A DNA stretch of 64,000 nucleotides, taken from the NCBI GenBank assembly GCA_016711345.1, contig JADJTD010000001.1, forward strand, positions 372,001-436,000, read 5' to 3'. Each line of letters opens with the position of its first letter. The first letter of the stretch is position 1. Below the pieces are notes generated by a model. It was not told where the DNA came from, searched no databases, and saw only the letters and a list, made by a program, of their open reading frames with translations. Positions 52,442-60,105 of this stretch are shown here, piece after piece. Position numbers and translations under genes: made by a program. This stretch comes from Chloracidobacterium sp. (GTDB taxonomy: Bacteria > Acidobacteriota > Blastocatellia > Pyrinomonadales > Pyrinomonadaceae).

Positions 52442-52984
52442 TTACTTCTTAAATTCGTAAGTAAGCACGCCGGCGATCTTTGTGGGTTTGCCGTTGTGCA
52501 GAGGCGGATCGAAACGTGCTTTGCGGGCGGCGGCGCCAGCAGCTTTCCAAAGGGACGTCGGCCCGCTGACAACGCTCATAGTTGAGACTTCGCCGTTTTC
52601 TTTGACGATCACTTCGACGGTGACAATGCCGCTTTCGTTGGCAGCTTTTGCGGCTTCCGGATCGGGCTGCGGCAGCTCGATAGCAAGATCGTTCAGTTTG
52701 CCGACAAGGATCGTGCCCTCGACCGGTTCGATCGACTTCAACTTCGGACCGTCCGCAGGTTTCATTTCCCTGCCCACAGGCTTTGCGTCGTCCTTCTTCG
52801 CTTCATCCTTCTTGGTTTCAGGCTCTGCGGGCTTTACCGCAGCCGCGACGTTGGCTGGAGTCGTCTTGGTATTGTTTGAAGCATCGCCGGCCTTGTTACA
52901 GCCGATGCTGGTGAGGATTATAAATAAGACGAATAACGTGAATGTCAGCGTAAAGCGGCTATTCACCGCGTATGTTGAGGTCAT
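52442..52984 (-). CDS. TonB-C-domain lipoprotein
   Basis: The 180-residue protein has a lipobox (LTSIGC, Cys about residue 29), a Lys/Glu/Pro-rich linker (about 45-85) and a C-terminal TonB domain (GIVTVEVIVKENGEVSTMSVVSGP; AARKARFDPPLHNGKPTKI). It lacks the usual N-terminal membrane helix of true TonB and so may not span the periplasm from the inner membrane. Confidence 0.78.
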   Translation of the reverse strand: MTSTYAVNSRFTLTFTLFVLFIILTSIGCNKAGDASNNTKTTPANVAAAVKPAEPETKKDEAKKDDAKPVGREMKPADGPKLKSIEPVEGTILVGKLNDLAIELPQPDPEAAKAANESGIVTVEVIVKENGEVSTMSVVSGPTSLWKAAGAAARKARFDPPLHNGKPTKIAGVLTYEFKK

Positions 52985-53401
52985 TATCAGTTTTCTCCGG
53001 TAATTTGTTTTGTCGTAATGCCCGAAGCGATCACTACGCCCCGAGCAGAATTATTTTGCACCGAGAGCAATTATTTCGCAATCGTTGGCGTCGCATCATG
53101 CCCGCGAATTGGCCAAAAAGAGTCTGGAAATAATATTCAAGTGTCAAAAAAACCATTTCTGGCGCCCAAAAAGCCATCGGAGACCCCCCAAAAAGCCATT
53201 TCAAAACCCCAAAAAGCCACCAAAAAGTTCGGCTGAGCACAACGGGTGATACCCGCCATCATCGTTTTGCGTGCATCGGATCATCTCCCGGCATGATAGT
53301 GCCCATTAAATGCCGCCGGGTGCGACACGGTCGTCGGACTTCATTGTTGCGTGAATTCGCGTTGGCGGGGCTGAATGGCGGATACTAAGGGGCGTAATAC
53401 A
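52985..53401. other. Gene-free stretch with a repeat cluster
   Basis: This gap lies between divergent genes. It holds the third GATGGCTTTTTGG cluster (inverted relative to loci 1 and 2), and small frames on both strands overlapping it appear accidental. I see nothing else. Confidence 0.6.
53145..53232 (-). repeat. Tandem 21-22 bp repeat, locus 3 of 3 (inverted)
   Basis: On the minus strand about four units read GGCTTTTTGGGGTTTTGAA, ATGGCTTTTTGGGGGGTCTC, GATGGCTTTTTGGGCGCCAG and AATGGTTTTTTTGACAC, again at about 21-base steps. Confidence 0.75.
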
Positions 53402-54253
53402 ATGGATTTTCTCAAGCAATGGGCCAAGCCGATCGTCATCATTTCGGCAACGTTTCTGATCGCATGGCTTATGCCGAGTGTGCCTGTGGATCCGTGGGGC
53501 ATCTTCAGCCTTAGGAAGGCCGCCTTTATGGTTTTCGCACTTTGTTTCATACAGGTATTCGGGGCGGTGATGATACGGGTGCTAGGCGGCCGCCGAGGCT
53601 CGATCATGACCGGGTTCTTTGGCGGGCTTGTCTCAAGCACGGCGACGACGGTGGCATTGGCCCGCGAGAGCAATCAAGGTGACCCGGAATTTGTTGGTAA
53701 GGAGCAGTTGGTCTTTCTTTCGGCAACGGCCGCAATGCTGGTCGAGGGGATGGCATTCGTCCTGCTGAGCACGGATGCCATGCGGTATTCGCTGCTGCTG
53801 ATCTTCGTTGGGCCGTTTCTGACGACAGCGGTGATCGTCTTGATCCTCGTCAAAAAGATCCCGCATCGAGCTATCAAGGTCGAAGAGGCGGAGATCAAAT
53901 TTCTCCCGATACTCGGACTCGCCGCGTTCATCGTTGCCGTACTTGCGATCTCAAAACTCCTACAGAGCGTGTTTGGGCAAAGCGGTCTGGTCGTTTTGAC
54001 CTTTCTCGTCTCGTTGTTCGAGATCCACGGTTCCATTATCGCGAATCTTCAACTGCTCGACTCCGGAGCATTCGGTCTCAAGTTCCTCGGCGGACTGTTG
54101 GCGACCTCCGTTGCCGCCTCTTACATTTCAAAACTCGTTCTTGTTAACACTATCGCCAGCCCTGCCCTGAAAAAAAAGGTCACCAAATATACGGTCGTCA
54201 TCCTCGTATCGCTTCTTATAAGTTGGATATTCTTTGTTTTCTCCGTTTCCTGA
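53402..54253 (+). CDS. DUF4010-like polytopic membrane protein
   Basis: From ATG 53402 (ribosome site AAGGGG) the protein has about 283 residues and about eight membrane helices. It has the block GFFGGLVSSTATTVALARES, characteristic of DUF4010 membrane proteins that are often fused to MgtC/SapB domains; here that N-terminal part is absent. Transport is possible but the substrate is unknown. An ATG at 53375 would add nine residues. Confidence 0.78.
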   Translation: MDFLKQWAKPIVIISATFLIAWLMPSVPVDPWGIFSLRKAAFMVFALCFIQVFGAVMIRVLGGRRGSIMTGFFGGLVSSTATTVALARESNQGDPEFVGKEQLVFLSATAAMLVEGMAFVLLSTDAMRYSLLLIFVGPFLTTAVIVLILVKKIPHRAIKVEEAEIKFLPILGLAAFIVAVLAISKLLQSVFGQSGLVVLTFLVSLFEIHGSIIANLQLLDSGAFGLKFLGGLLATSVAASYISKLVLVNTIASPALKKKVTKYTVVILVSLLISWIFFVFSVS

Positions 54254-54448
54254 ATTTGCCCGTCGCCCTCCCGGATAACCGTCGAAGACGGTGAAATATT
54301 TGTAGCCACACGTGGAGCGTTTTATGCGGAACGTGTGGAAGGTTCAGAAAAGATCATTACGAGCGTGCTGAGCATGCGACATATTCTTTATGCCGCGTGT
54401 TTCACACGCTCCGCTTTTTTATTGGAACGTTCTGGGAAGATATATGCA

Positions 54449-54739
54449 TCAGGACGAGTACAACTCGTCTGCGAGAGTTTTCAGATCGTGGTCATGAATA
54501 AACTGGTCCGAAATGGTCAGGATCGAAAACAGGTTTCTTTTCAAACCTTCCTCCGAGAGCTCGCCCTCTTTAATAGATGTTTGCAGCAAATGTAGGGCCA
54601 TGTCCGCAAGGAGGATTCGTTGTTTTTCGTTCCACCCCGAATCGCCGCGTGTCGAAAGGTTTTGTTGGTACGATTCTTCGGTCAAACTATGCGCCGTTCG
54701 ACTCATCGCCAAAATTTCTTGTCTGATCGCATCATCCAT
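54449..54739 (-). CDS. Hypothetical small helical protein
   Basis: The 96-residue protein is mostly helical and acidic (MDDAIRQEILAMSRTAHSLT; ADMALHLLQTSIKEGELSEEG). No family is recognised, though the frame and ATG are intact. Confidence 0.5.
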   Translation of the reverse strand: MDDAIRQEILAMSRTAHSLTEESYQQNLSTRGDSGWNEKQRILLADMALHLLQTSIKEGELSEEGLKRNLFSILTISDQFIHDHDLKTLADELYSS

Positions 54740-55309
54740 CTTTAGTACCTGCCGATCTAGCTGCCTAACCCTAGGGTCGTTTTAGTCTAATATGCGAATT
54801 ACGCAGAAACAAAATCTGAGTGCAAGATCTGAGGGTCAGACCTGCCTAAAATCACTTCAAATAACGCGTGGAAGATGCAAATAATACGCGTACGGAGCAA
54901 ATAACAGGTGAACGAAGCGAAAAACACGCGAACGGAGCATATTTCTCGTGAACGAAGCAGATCTTACGCTACCGACGCATATTTCTCGTAAACGAAGCGT
55001 ATTTCTGGCTATCGGAGCGTATTTCACTTGAACGGAGCATATTTTTCGCGAACGGAGCAGATAACTTTAAATCGTTTCGAATATTTCGTGTACGCTTCAT
55101 CTATCACGCTACCGCGACAGATATACCTTAGATTCTTAAGTTATTTGGCGGACGTGACACACAATATTAAATTCACAGAAAAATATCTGCATCAACGCTA
55201 ACACCGAACAATTGATCGCGACTAAAAACAAAAAGAACGGCCCACGCCGTCCTTTATCTTCCTCAAATATGATCGCAAAATCGAAGGCCTGACACCGTTC
55301 TCAATGCAA
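54740..55309. other. Gene-free stretch containing the 20-bp phased array
   Basis: Apart from the phased repeat (54860-55127) I see no gene or clear RNA here. No frame runs through the array because 20 is not a multiple of three. Confidence 0.65.
54860..55127. repeat. Degenerate 20-bp phased tandem array, 13 units
   Basis: Units start exactly every 20 bases at 54860, 54880, 54900 and so on to 55100, with no indels. Typical members are TATTTCTCGTGAACGAAGCA (54940), TATTTTTCGCGAACGGAGCA (55040) and AATAATACGCGTACGGAGCA (54880). The half ACGGAGCA is the most constant. The A/T-rich first six bases vary between recurring words (TATTTC, AATAAC, GATAAC, GATCTT). The fixed length with freely varying letters argues for selection on spacing. 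Confidence 0.82.
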
Positions 55310-55903
55310 TCAACCACATCGGCATTTCTGGTCAAAGACAGTCTTTCTCGGCACAAAAACAAACTTAACTTTTTTTGAGTAGTTTTTGTTACAAATGGGT
55401 TTATCATCCTCCGTCACAACCAAAAAGTGTTCCGGCACAACTGCGGCACATGAATTACTTTTGGGAACTCTCTCTTTTGAGATCAATTTGATTGGGTTGA
55501 AGCAAAAAGGACATAAGTTGCAGTCAATCAGCGAGTGGAAATATTCATCCCAAGCTTTTCCAACCGAAATCTTGGTTGATTTCCGGCTGTCAGGATGGTT
55601 ATGAGCCAATATTACTCTGCGAGCCAAAACTCCGTTCGCTTTTGCCCAATCAAGACTACCTTTTGATCGGTTCTTTAGGGCAGTCATTTCACTCTTGGAA
55701 ATTTCAATATGTCGCCTGTCTAAATCATTTCCCGATTTTTGCTTTACATTATTAACACATTGATGACCTCGATTGTCATTATCGAGGAGCACTTTGCTTC
55801 CACAGGTACATTGAAAAAAGAAGACCTGATCGCCACAGTCTCTACAGGTTAATTCGTAGAACTTTACGGTCGAGCATGAGTAATGATGTGTTGGTACTGA
55901 CAT
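55310..55903 (-). CDS. Hypothetical protein with N-terminal zinc-binding domain
   Basis: From ATG 55903 this protein of about 197 residues has a CxxC-type N-terminal domain (YELTCRDCGDQVFFFQCTCG), a conserved pattern of stand-alone zinc ribbons, and a second cysteine pair (CNLCPFC) in the middle. The C-terminus is basic and ends FDQKCRCG. An HNH-like triad was not found. Function unknown; low-GC, accessory-looking neighbourhood. Confidence 0.65.
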   Translation of the reverse strand: MSVPTHHYSCSTVKFYELTCRDCGDQVFFFQCTCGSKVLLDNDNRGHQCVNNVKQKSGNDLDRRHIEISKSEMTALKNRSKGSLDWAKANGVLARRVILAHNHPDSRKSTKISVGKAWDEYFHSLIDCNLCPFCFNPIKLISKERVPKSNSCAAVVPEHFLVVTEDDKPICNKNYSKKVKFVFVPRKTVFDQKCRCG

Positions 55904-56006
55904 TTTGGAAAGAATCGCCGATATTATGACCACTGTCAACTGATGAGCACCTAACTGAAATGTAACACTAGGCCATTTTACACCTCAACCAAATTGGATT
56001 GTCTTT

Positions 56007-56771
56007 TTATTCCATCTTCGCCTTATTTAAGGTTTGAAGAATCGCCGGTCCAATTATCGACTGTAGAGTAAAAAATAGATTCTCGATATCTAATTCGGAA
56101 AGCATTATCAACGAATTAGAAGGAAAGACTGTGTTCGCCTCAACAACCTGCATCATCAATTGTTCGCCTCCTTTAACATGCATTGGCAGTTTGCCAATCT
56201 CTCGCTCCCCAACGGTAAGCCTCATTCGACGGAGGGCAAGTGTAAGCTCCTGTTTTGAAACCCCTCGATGATGTTCCAGCGCTCGTCGAACTGCAAACAT
56301 TGAACGCAAGGACTCACCAATCCAGTCTGGTATGCCATCCAAGGTGCTTACTTTCTTTGGGTTAGTTAAAGACGTGTCTTCGGCAACTTCTCGATAGAAT
56401 TGTTCGAGATGTGTCTCAATAAAAGGCAGAAGTTCTTCCCCCACAACGGTTCCTACGGGTACATTCAAAATAGGTTTTCCATCTGCTCGTTTCGTTGCAA
56501 TGATACGATCCATAAAGCTTACAACGGATCGCATCATTGCTAGAAAACAATTATCAATTGCCCTCTGGGTAGCATCGTCTTTTCGAAGCGAAGCATTTGG
56601 AGCCTGTATATGCACGATTGCTTCAGGTCCTTTTTGTTGGGATCTGCCGACGAATGACTCGTCTTCAATAGTGCGAAGTACGTTGCGAAAGTCACTGATG
56701 TGTCCACCTATGTCTCTCTGAAATTGACCCAGATAAATTTGGGAATTGATGTTTGCGTTTATCTCTCTCAT
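56007..56771 (-). CDS. Hypothetical helical protein, possibly HEPN-like
   Basis: From ATG 56771 the protein of about 254 residues is mainly alpha-helical and has a segment RRALEHHRG near residue 175 that resembles the Rx4-6H motif of HEPN ribonucleases, though other family traits are not clear. An earlier ATG at 56816 is possible but begins next to the groEL terminator. It lies upstream of the zinc-binding gene with a 100-base gap. Function unknown. Confidence 0.6.
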   Translation of the reverse strand: MREINANINSQIYLGQFQRDIGGHISDFRNVLRTIEDESFVGRSQQKGPEAIVHIQAPNASLRKDDATQRAIDNCFLAMMRSVVSFMDRIIATKRADGKPILNVPVGTVVGEELLPFIETHLEQFYREVAEDTSLTNPKKVSTLDGIPDWIGESLRSMFAVRRALEHHRGVSKQELTLALRRMRLTVGEREIGKLPMHVKGGEQLMMQVVEANTVFPSNSLIMLSELDIENLFFTLQSIIGPAILQTLNKAKME

Positions 56772-56819
56772 ATCGAAAAATACCCTTCTTTTACAGACCA
56801 TAACATGATCGACCATACA

Positions 56820-56852
56820 AAAAGGCCCCGCTCATATTGAGCGGGGCCTTTA
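56820..56852 (-). terminator. groEL terminator
   Basis: A 14-bp perfect stem AAAGGCCCCGCTCA (56821-56834) with TGAGCGGGGCCTTT (56838-56851), loop TAT, continuing into a T-run on the minus strand. Confidence 0.92.
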
Positions 56853-56873
56853 ATTAGGTACTCGCTCAGGAAC

Positions 56874-58517
56874 TTACATTCCCATGCCCATGCCGCCCAT
56901 GCCGCCGCCCATGCCGCCCATGTCCATGCCGCCCTTGTCGTCCTGGACGTCTGCGATCATGGCTTCGGTCGTCAGCATGAGGCCGGCGATCGAGGCTGCG
57001 TTTTGGAGAGCGGTGCGTGTGACCTTTGCGGGGTCGATGACACCGGCTGCGACGAGGTCTTCGTACTTCTCGCTGGCGGCGTTAAAGCCAAAATGGCCCT
57101 TGCCCTCGCGTACCTTGCCGACGACGACCGCACCTTCCTGACCTGCATTAGCAGCGATCTGGCGAAGCGGCTCCTCGAGAGCACGGCGAACGATGGTGAC
57201 GCCGATCTGTTCGTCGGTGTCCTCAGCGTCGGTCTTAAAGTCGTCGAGGACGTGCGAAGCACGGACCAGAGCGACTCCGCCGCCGGCTACGATGCCTTCT
57301 TCAACAGCCGCGCGTGTCGCATGCATTGCATCTTCGACGCGGGCTTTCTTTTCCTTCATTTCCGTTTCGGTTGCTGCACCGACCTTGATCACGGCTACGC
57401 CGCCGACCAATTTAGCAAGACGCTCCTGCAATTTTTCGCGATCGTAGTCACTGGTCGTGTCTTCGATCTGATTGCGGATCGTTTTGATGCGGCCGTCAAT
57501 GGCTTCGCCCGAACCGGCACCTTCGACGACGGTTGTGTTGTCTTTGTCGATGGTAACTTTCTTCGCTTTGCCGAGGTCTTCGAGAGTGATGGTCTCAAGC
57601 TTGATGCCGAGATCTTCCGAAATGACCTTGCCGCCCGTGAGGACAGCGATGTCCTCGAGCATTGCCTTGCGGCGGTCGCCGAAGCCAGGTGCTTTGACTG
57701 CAGCGACATTCAATGTGCCGCGCAGTTTGTTGACTACGAGTGTCGCTAACGCTTCACCATCAACATCTTCTGCGATGATGAGCATCGGACGGCCCATTTT
57801 AGCAACCTGCTCGAGGATCGGGAGCATGTCACGCATGTTCGAGATCTTTTTCTCGTTGATCAGGATGTAAGGCTCGTCGAGGACGGCTTCCATACGGTCA
57901 GCGTCGGTCACGAAGTAAGGTGAAAGGTAACCGCGGTCAAACTGCATACCTTCGACGACTTCGAGGAGCGTGTCCATTGTCTTTGACTCTTCGACGGTGA
58001 TAACGCCGTCTTTGCCGACCTTGTCCATCGCTTCAGCGATGATCGTGCCGATCGTTTTGTCGCCGTTGGCCGAAACCGTTCCAACCTGTGCGATCGAATC
58101 GCCCGAAACAGGCTTTGCCATCTTTTTGATCTCTTCGACGACGGCCGTTACTGCCTTTTCGATGCCGCGTTTGAGCGCCATCGGATTTGCACCGGCTGCA
58201 ACTGTGCGGACGCCTTCTTTGAAGATCGCCTGCGCGAGAACCGTTGCGGTCGTTGTGCCGTCACCGGCTACGTCGCTCGTTTTGCTCGCTACTTCGCGAA
58301 CCATCTGCGCGCCCATATTTTCGAGCGTGTCTTTTAATTCGATCTCTTTAGCGACCGTAACACCGTCTTTGGTGATCGTCGGCGAACCGAATTTCTTGTC
58401 GATAACAACGTTACGCCCTTTCGGTCCCAGTGTAACTTTCACTGCGTCCGCGAGCTGGTTAACACCACGCAGGATAGCTGCGCGTGATTCTTCTCCGTGT
58501 ACTACTTGTTTTGCCAT
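56874..58517 (-). CDS. groEL: Chaperonin GroEL (60 kDa)
   Basis: The 547-residue protein shows all hallmarks: ATP site KVTLGPKGRNVV, DGTTTATVLAQ, the hinge and apical domains, and the typical Gly/Met-rich tail (GGMGGGMGGMGMGM). It folds proteins in a 14-mer with GroES. It follows groES on the same transcript after a gap that contains an oligomer inverted repeat. Confidence 0.98.
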   Translation of the reverse strand: MAKQVVHGEESRAAILRGVNQLADAVKVTLGPKGRNVVIDKKFGSPTITKDGVTVAKEIELKDTLENMGAQMVREVASKTSDVAGDGTTTATVLAQAIFKEGVRTVAAGANPMALKRGIEKAVTAVVEEIKKMAKPVSGDSIAQVGTVSANGDKTIGTIIAEAMDKVGKDGVITVEESKTMDTLLEVVEGMQFDRGYLSPYFVTDADRMEAVLDEPYILINEKKISNMRDMLPILEQVAKMGRPMLIIAEDVDGEALATLVVNKLRGTLNVAAVKAPGFGDRRKAMLEDIAVLTGGKVISEDLGIKLETITLEDLGKAKKVTIDKDNTTVVEGAGSGEAIDGRIKTIRNQIEDTTSDYDREKLQERLAKLVGGVAVIKVGAATETEMKEKKARVEDAMHATRAAVEEGIVAGGGVALVRASHVLDDFKTDAEDTDEQIGVTIVRRALEEPLRQIAANAGQEGAVVVGKVREGKGHFGFNAASEKYEDLVAAGVIDPAKVTRTALQNAASIAGLMLTTEAMIADVQDDKGGMDMGGMGGGMGGMGMGM

Positions 58518-58547
58518 GATTATTTATAAACTCCTTTCTCTTAGAAA

Positions 58548-58622
58548 TTGGAGTTCAAGGTTCAAAGTTTAAGGTTCAAAGTTAAGAGACTTTGAACTTG
58601 GAACGTTGAACTTCGAACTTAC
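58548..58622. repeat. Heptamer-built inverted repeat between groES and groEL
   Basis: The left arm repeats GGTTCAAAG-like words (58550-58585) and the right arm their complement ACTTTGAAC/ACGTTGAAC (58591-58618). It would form a long hairpin in the groES-groEL mRNA, similar in design to the repeats at 34603 and 35027. Confidence 0.75.
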
Positions 58623-58937
58623 TTACGCTGCTGCTCCTGCGCGTGAAATGATGCCGAGGATCTCGTCTTCGCGCATGATGATGAATTCGTCACCGTCAAG
58701 CTTGATCTCTGAGCCGCTGTATTTGCCGAAAAGAACGCGGTCGCCTGCTTTGACGTCCAACGCCTGACGCGTGCCGTCTTCTTTATATTTGCCCGCGCCT
58801 GCGGCGATCACTTCGCCCTCTTGCGGCTTTTCCTTTGCCGTGTCCGGGATAAAAAGCCCGCCCGCGGTCTGGTTAACGTTGTCTTCGATGCGTTTGATAA
58901 TAACGCGGTCGTGTAATGGTGTTATGTTTGTTGCCAT
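58623..58937 (-). CDS. groES: Co-chaperonin GroES (10 kDa)
   Basis: The 104-residue protein has PLHDRVIIKRIEDNVNQTAGGLFIPDTAKEKPQEGEV, with the mobile loop at about residues 21-35. It caps GroEL. First gene of the CIRCE-controlled groES-groEL operon. Confidence 0.97.
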   Translation of the reverse strand: MATNITPLHDRVIIKRIEDNVNQTAGGLFIPDTAKEKPQEGEVIAAGAGKYKEDGTRQALDVKAGDRVLFGKYSGSEIKLDGDEFIIMREDEILGIISRAGAAA

Positions 58938-59010
58938 AGTAGTTACTCCTTTGTAAATAAAATAATTTTAGTAATAATTACAGGTGGACTAACGTTTGAA
59001 AATCTATAAT

Positions 59011-59037
59011 CTAGCAGTCTTAGTCCTTGAGTGCTAG
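59011..59037 (-). promoter_or_regulatory. CIRCE operator (HrcA site) of groES-groEL
   Basis: CTAGCAGTC (59011-59019), nine bases, GAGTGCTAG (59029-59037) fits the CIRCE consensus TTAGCACTC-N9-GAGTGCTAA with few changes. It overlaps the -10 box of the promoter, so HrcA would block transcription. hrcA is not in the window. Confidence 0.93.
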
Positions 59038-59065
59038 TATAAAGAAGAAATGCCAATACTGTCAA
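59036..59065 (-). promoter_or_regulatory. Vegetative promoter of groES-groEL
   Basis: On the minus strand TTGACA (59065-59060) and TATACT (59041-59036) have an 18-base spacer, near the sigma-70-type consensus. Confidence 0.85.
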
Positions 59066-59119
59066 GTATTCCGCGAAAAATTTAGAAAACTTGATAGTGA
59101 GAGACTCAGATTTTCAGAA

Positions 59120-59205
59120 AATTCACCACAGAGTCACAGAGGACACAGAGAGAAGAGAGAAAGCCAATACCTGCTCGTGCTCTCTGTGCCTTTGTGGTGA
59201 AAAAT
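59120..59205. repeat. CACAGAG-type inverted repeat upstream of the MOSC gene
   Basis: The left arm (59123-59150, CACCACAGAGTCACAGAG...) and right arm (59178-59201, ...CTCTCTGTGCCTTTGTGGTG) are near complements. Same family as 7234 and 43489. Confidence 0.75.
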
Positions 59206-59212
59206 CTTAAAT

Positions 59213-60097
59213 ATGCATATTTCTGAGATAACTATCTATCCGATCAAATCGCTGAAAGGAATAAGCCTTGATTCTGCGGTTGTTGAGGAACGCGGGCTGA
59301 AACATGACCGTCGTTGGATGCTGACTACGCCTGACGGAATGTTCTTTACGCAGCGTGAATTTCCGCAAATGGCGAGGATCTCGGTCGAGATAGAGAGCGG
59401 CGGGCTGAGAGTAGTAAGTCAAAATGCAGGCGAGATGCTAGTACCCTTTGAACCTGACAAAGGCGAACGTAAGGCGGTGACGATCTGGCTGAGTGTTTGC
59501 GAAGGACTGATCTACAACGGCGAAGTGAGCGAGTGGTTCTCAGATGCGATCGGTACTGATTGCCGGCTCGTTTACATGCCTGACGATTCAAGGCGAAATA
59601 TTAATCCGCGCTTTATTACGAATGACGAAATCGTTAGCTTTGCGGACGGCTATCCGCTGATGTTATTAGGCGAAGGATCTCTGGAGGAATTGAATTCAAG
59701 GATCGCTGATTCGGAAGAAAAGGCAGGGAGACTGCCTGAGTTTCAGCCTTTACCGATGAACAGATTTCGGCCGAATATTGTGGTTTCCGGTTCAGAAGCA
59801 TTCGCCGAGGACAATTGGCAAAAGTTACGCATTGGCGAAGCCGTTTTTCGCTCAACAAAGCCGTGTGCCAGATGCGTTATCACGACAGTCGATCAATCAA
59901 AAGGCGAATTAACCGGCAAAGGGCCTTTGAAGACATTGGCCTCGTTTCGAATGGCTAAAAATATAATGCCTGACCGCTACGCATCATTAGGATGCGAGCC
60001 AAACGACGTACTCTTCGGCCAAAACCTAATCGCGGAAACGTCAGGAGCGATTATTGGGGTTGGAGACGAATTAGAAATTCTCGATACGCACCAATAG
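59213..60097 (+). CDS. MOSC-domain protein
   Basis: The 294-residue protein has the MOSC_N beta-barrel (1-115, SEITIYPIKSLKGISL) and a MOSC domain with the conserved cysteine in KPCARCVITTVDQ (about residue 222). Relatives include MOCOS C-terminal and mARC-type proteins that bind the molybdenum cofactor and reduce N-hydroxylated compounds; which reaction occurs here is open. Confidence 0.85.
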   Translation: MHISEITIYPIKSLKGISLDSAVVEERGLKHDRRWMLTTPDGMFFTQREFPQMARISVEIESGGLRVVSQNAGEMLVPFEPDKGERKAVTIWLSVCEGLIYNGEVSEWFSDAIGTDCRLVYMPDDSRRNINPRFITNDEIVSFADGYPLMLLGEGSLEELNSRIADSEEKAGRLPEFQPLPMNRFRPNIVVSGSEAFAEDNWQKLRIGEAVFRSTKPCARCVITTVDQSKGELTGKGPLKTLASFRMAKNIMPDRYASLGCEPNDVLFGQNLIAETSGAIIGVGDELEILDTHQ

Positions 60098-60105
60098 CTG
60101 CCAAC

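Noticed and set aside
54300..54420. CCACACGT / ACGTGTGG inverted repeat as terminator
   Set aside because: The arms are short and far apart, and no T-tract follows the second arm.
54860..55127. CRISPR array
   Set aside because: The period is 20 bp with degenerate units; there are no conserved repeats with unique spacers and no cas genes.
57003..57749. 248-codon plus-strand frame inside groEL
   Set aside because: Antisense shadow of a highly conserved gene; its residues show no family pattern.
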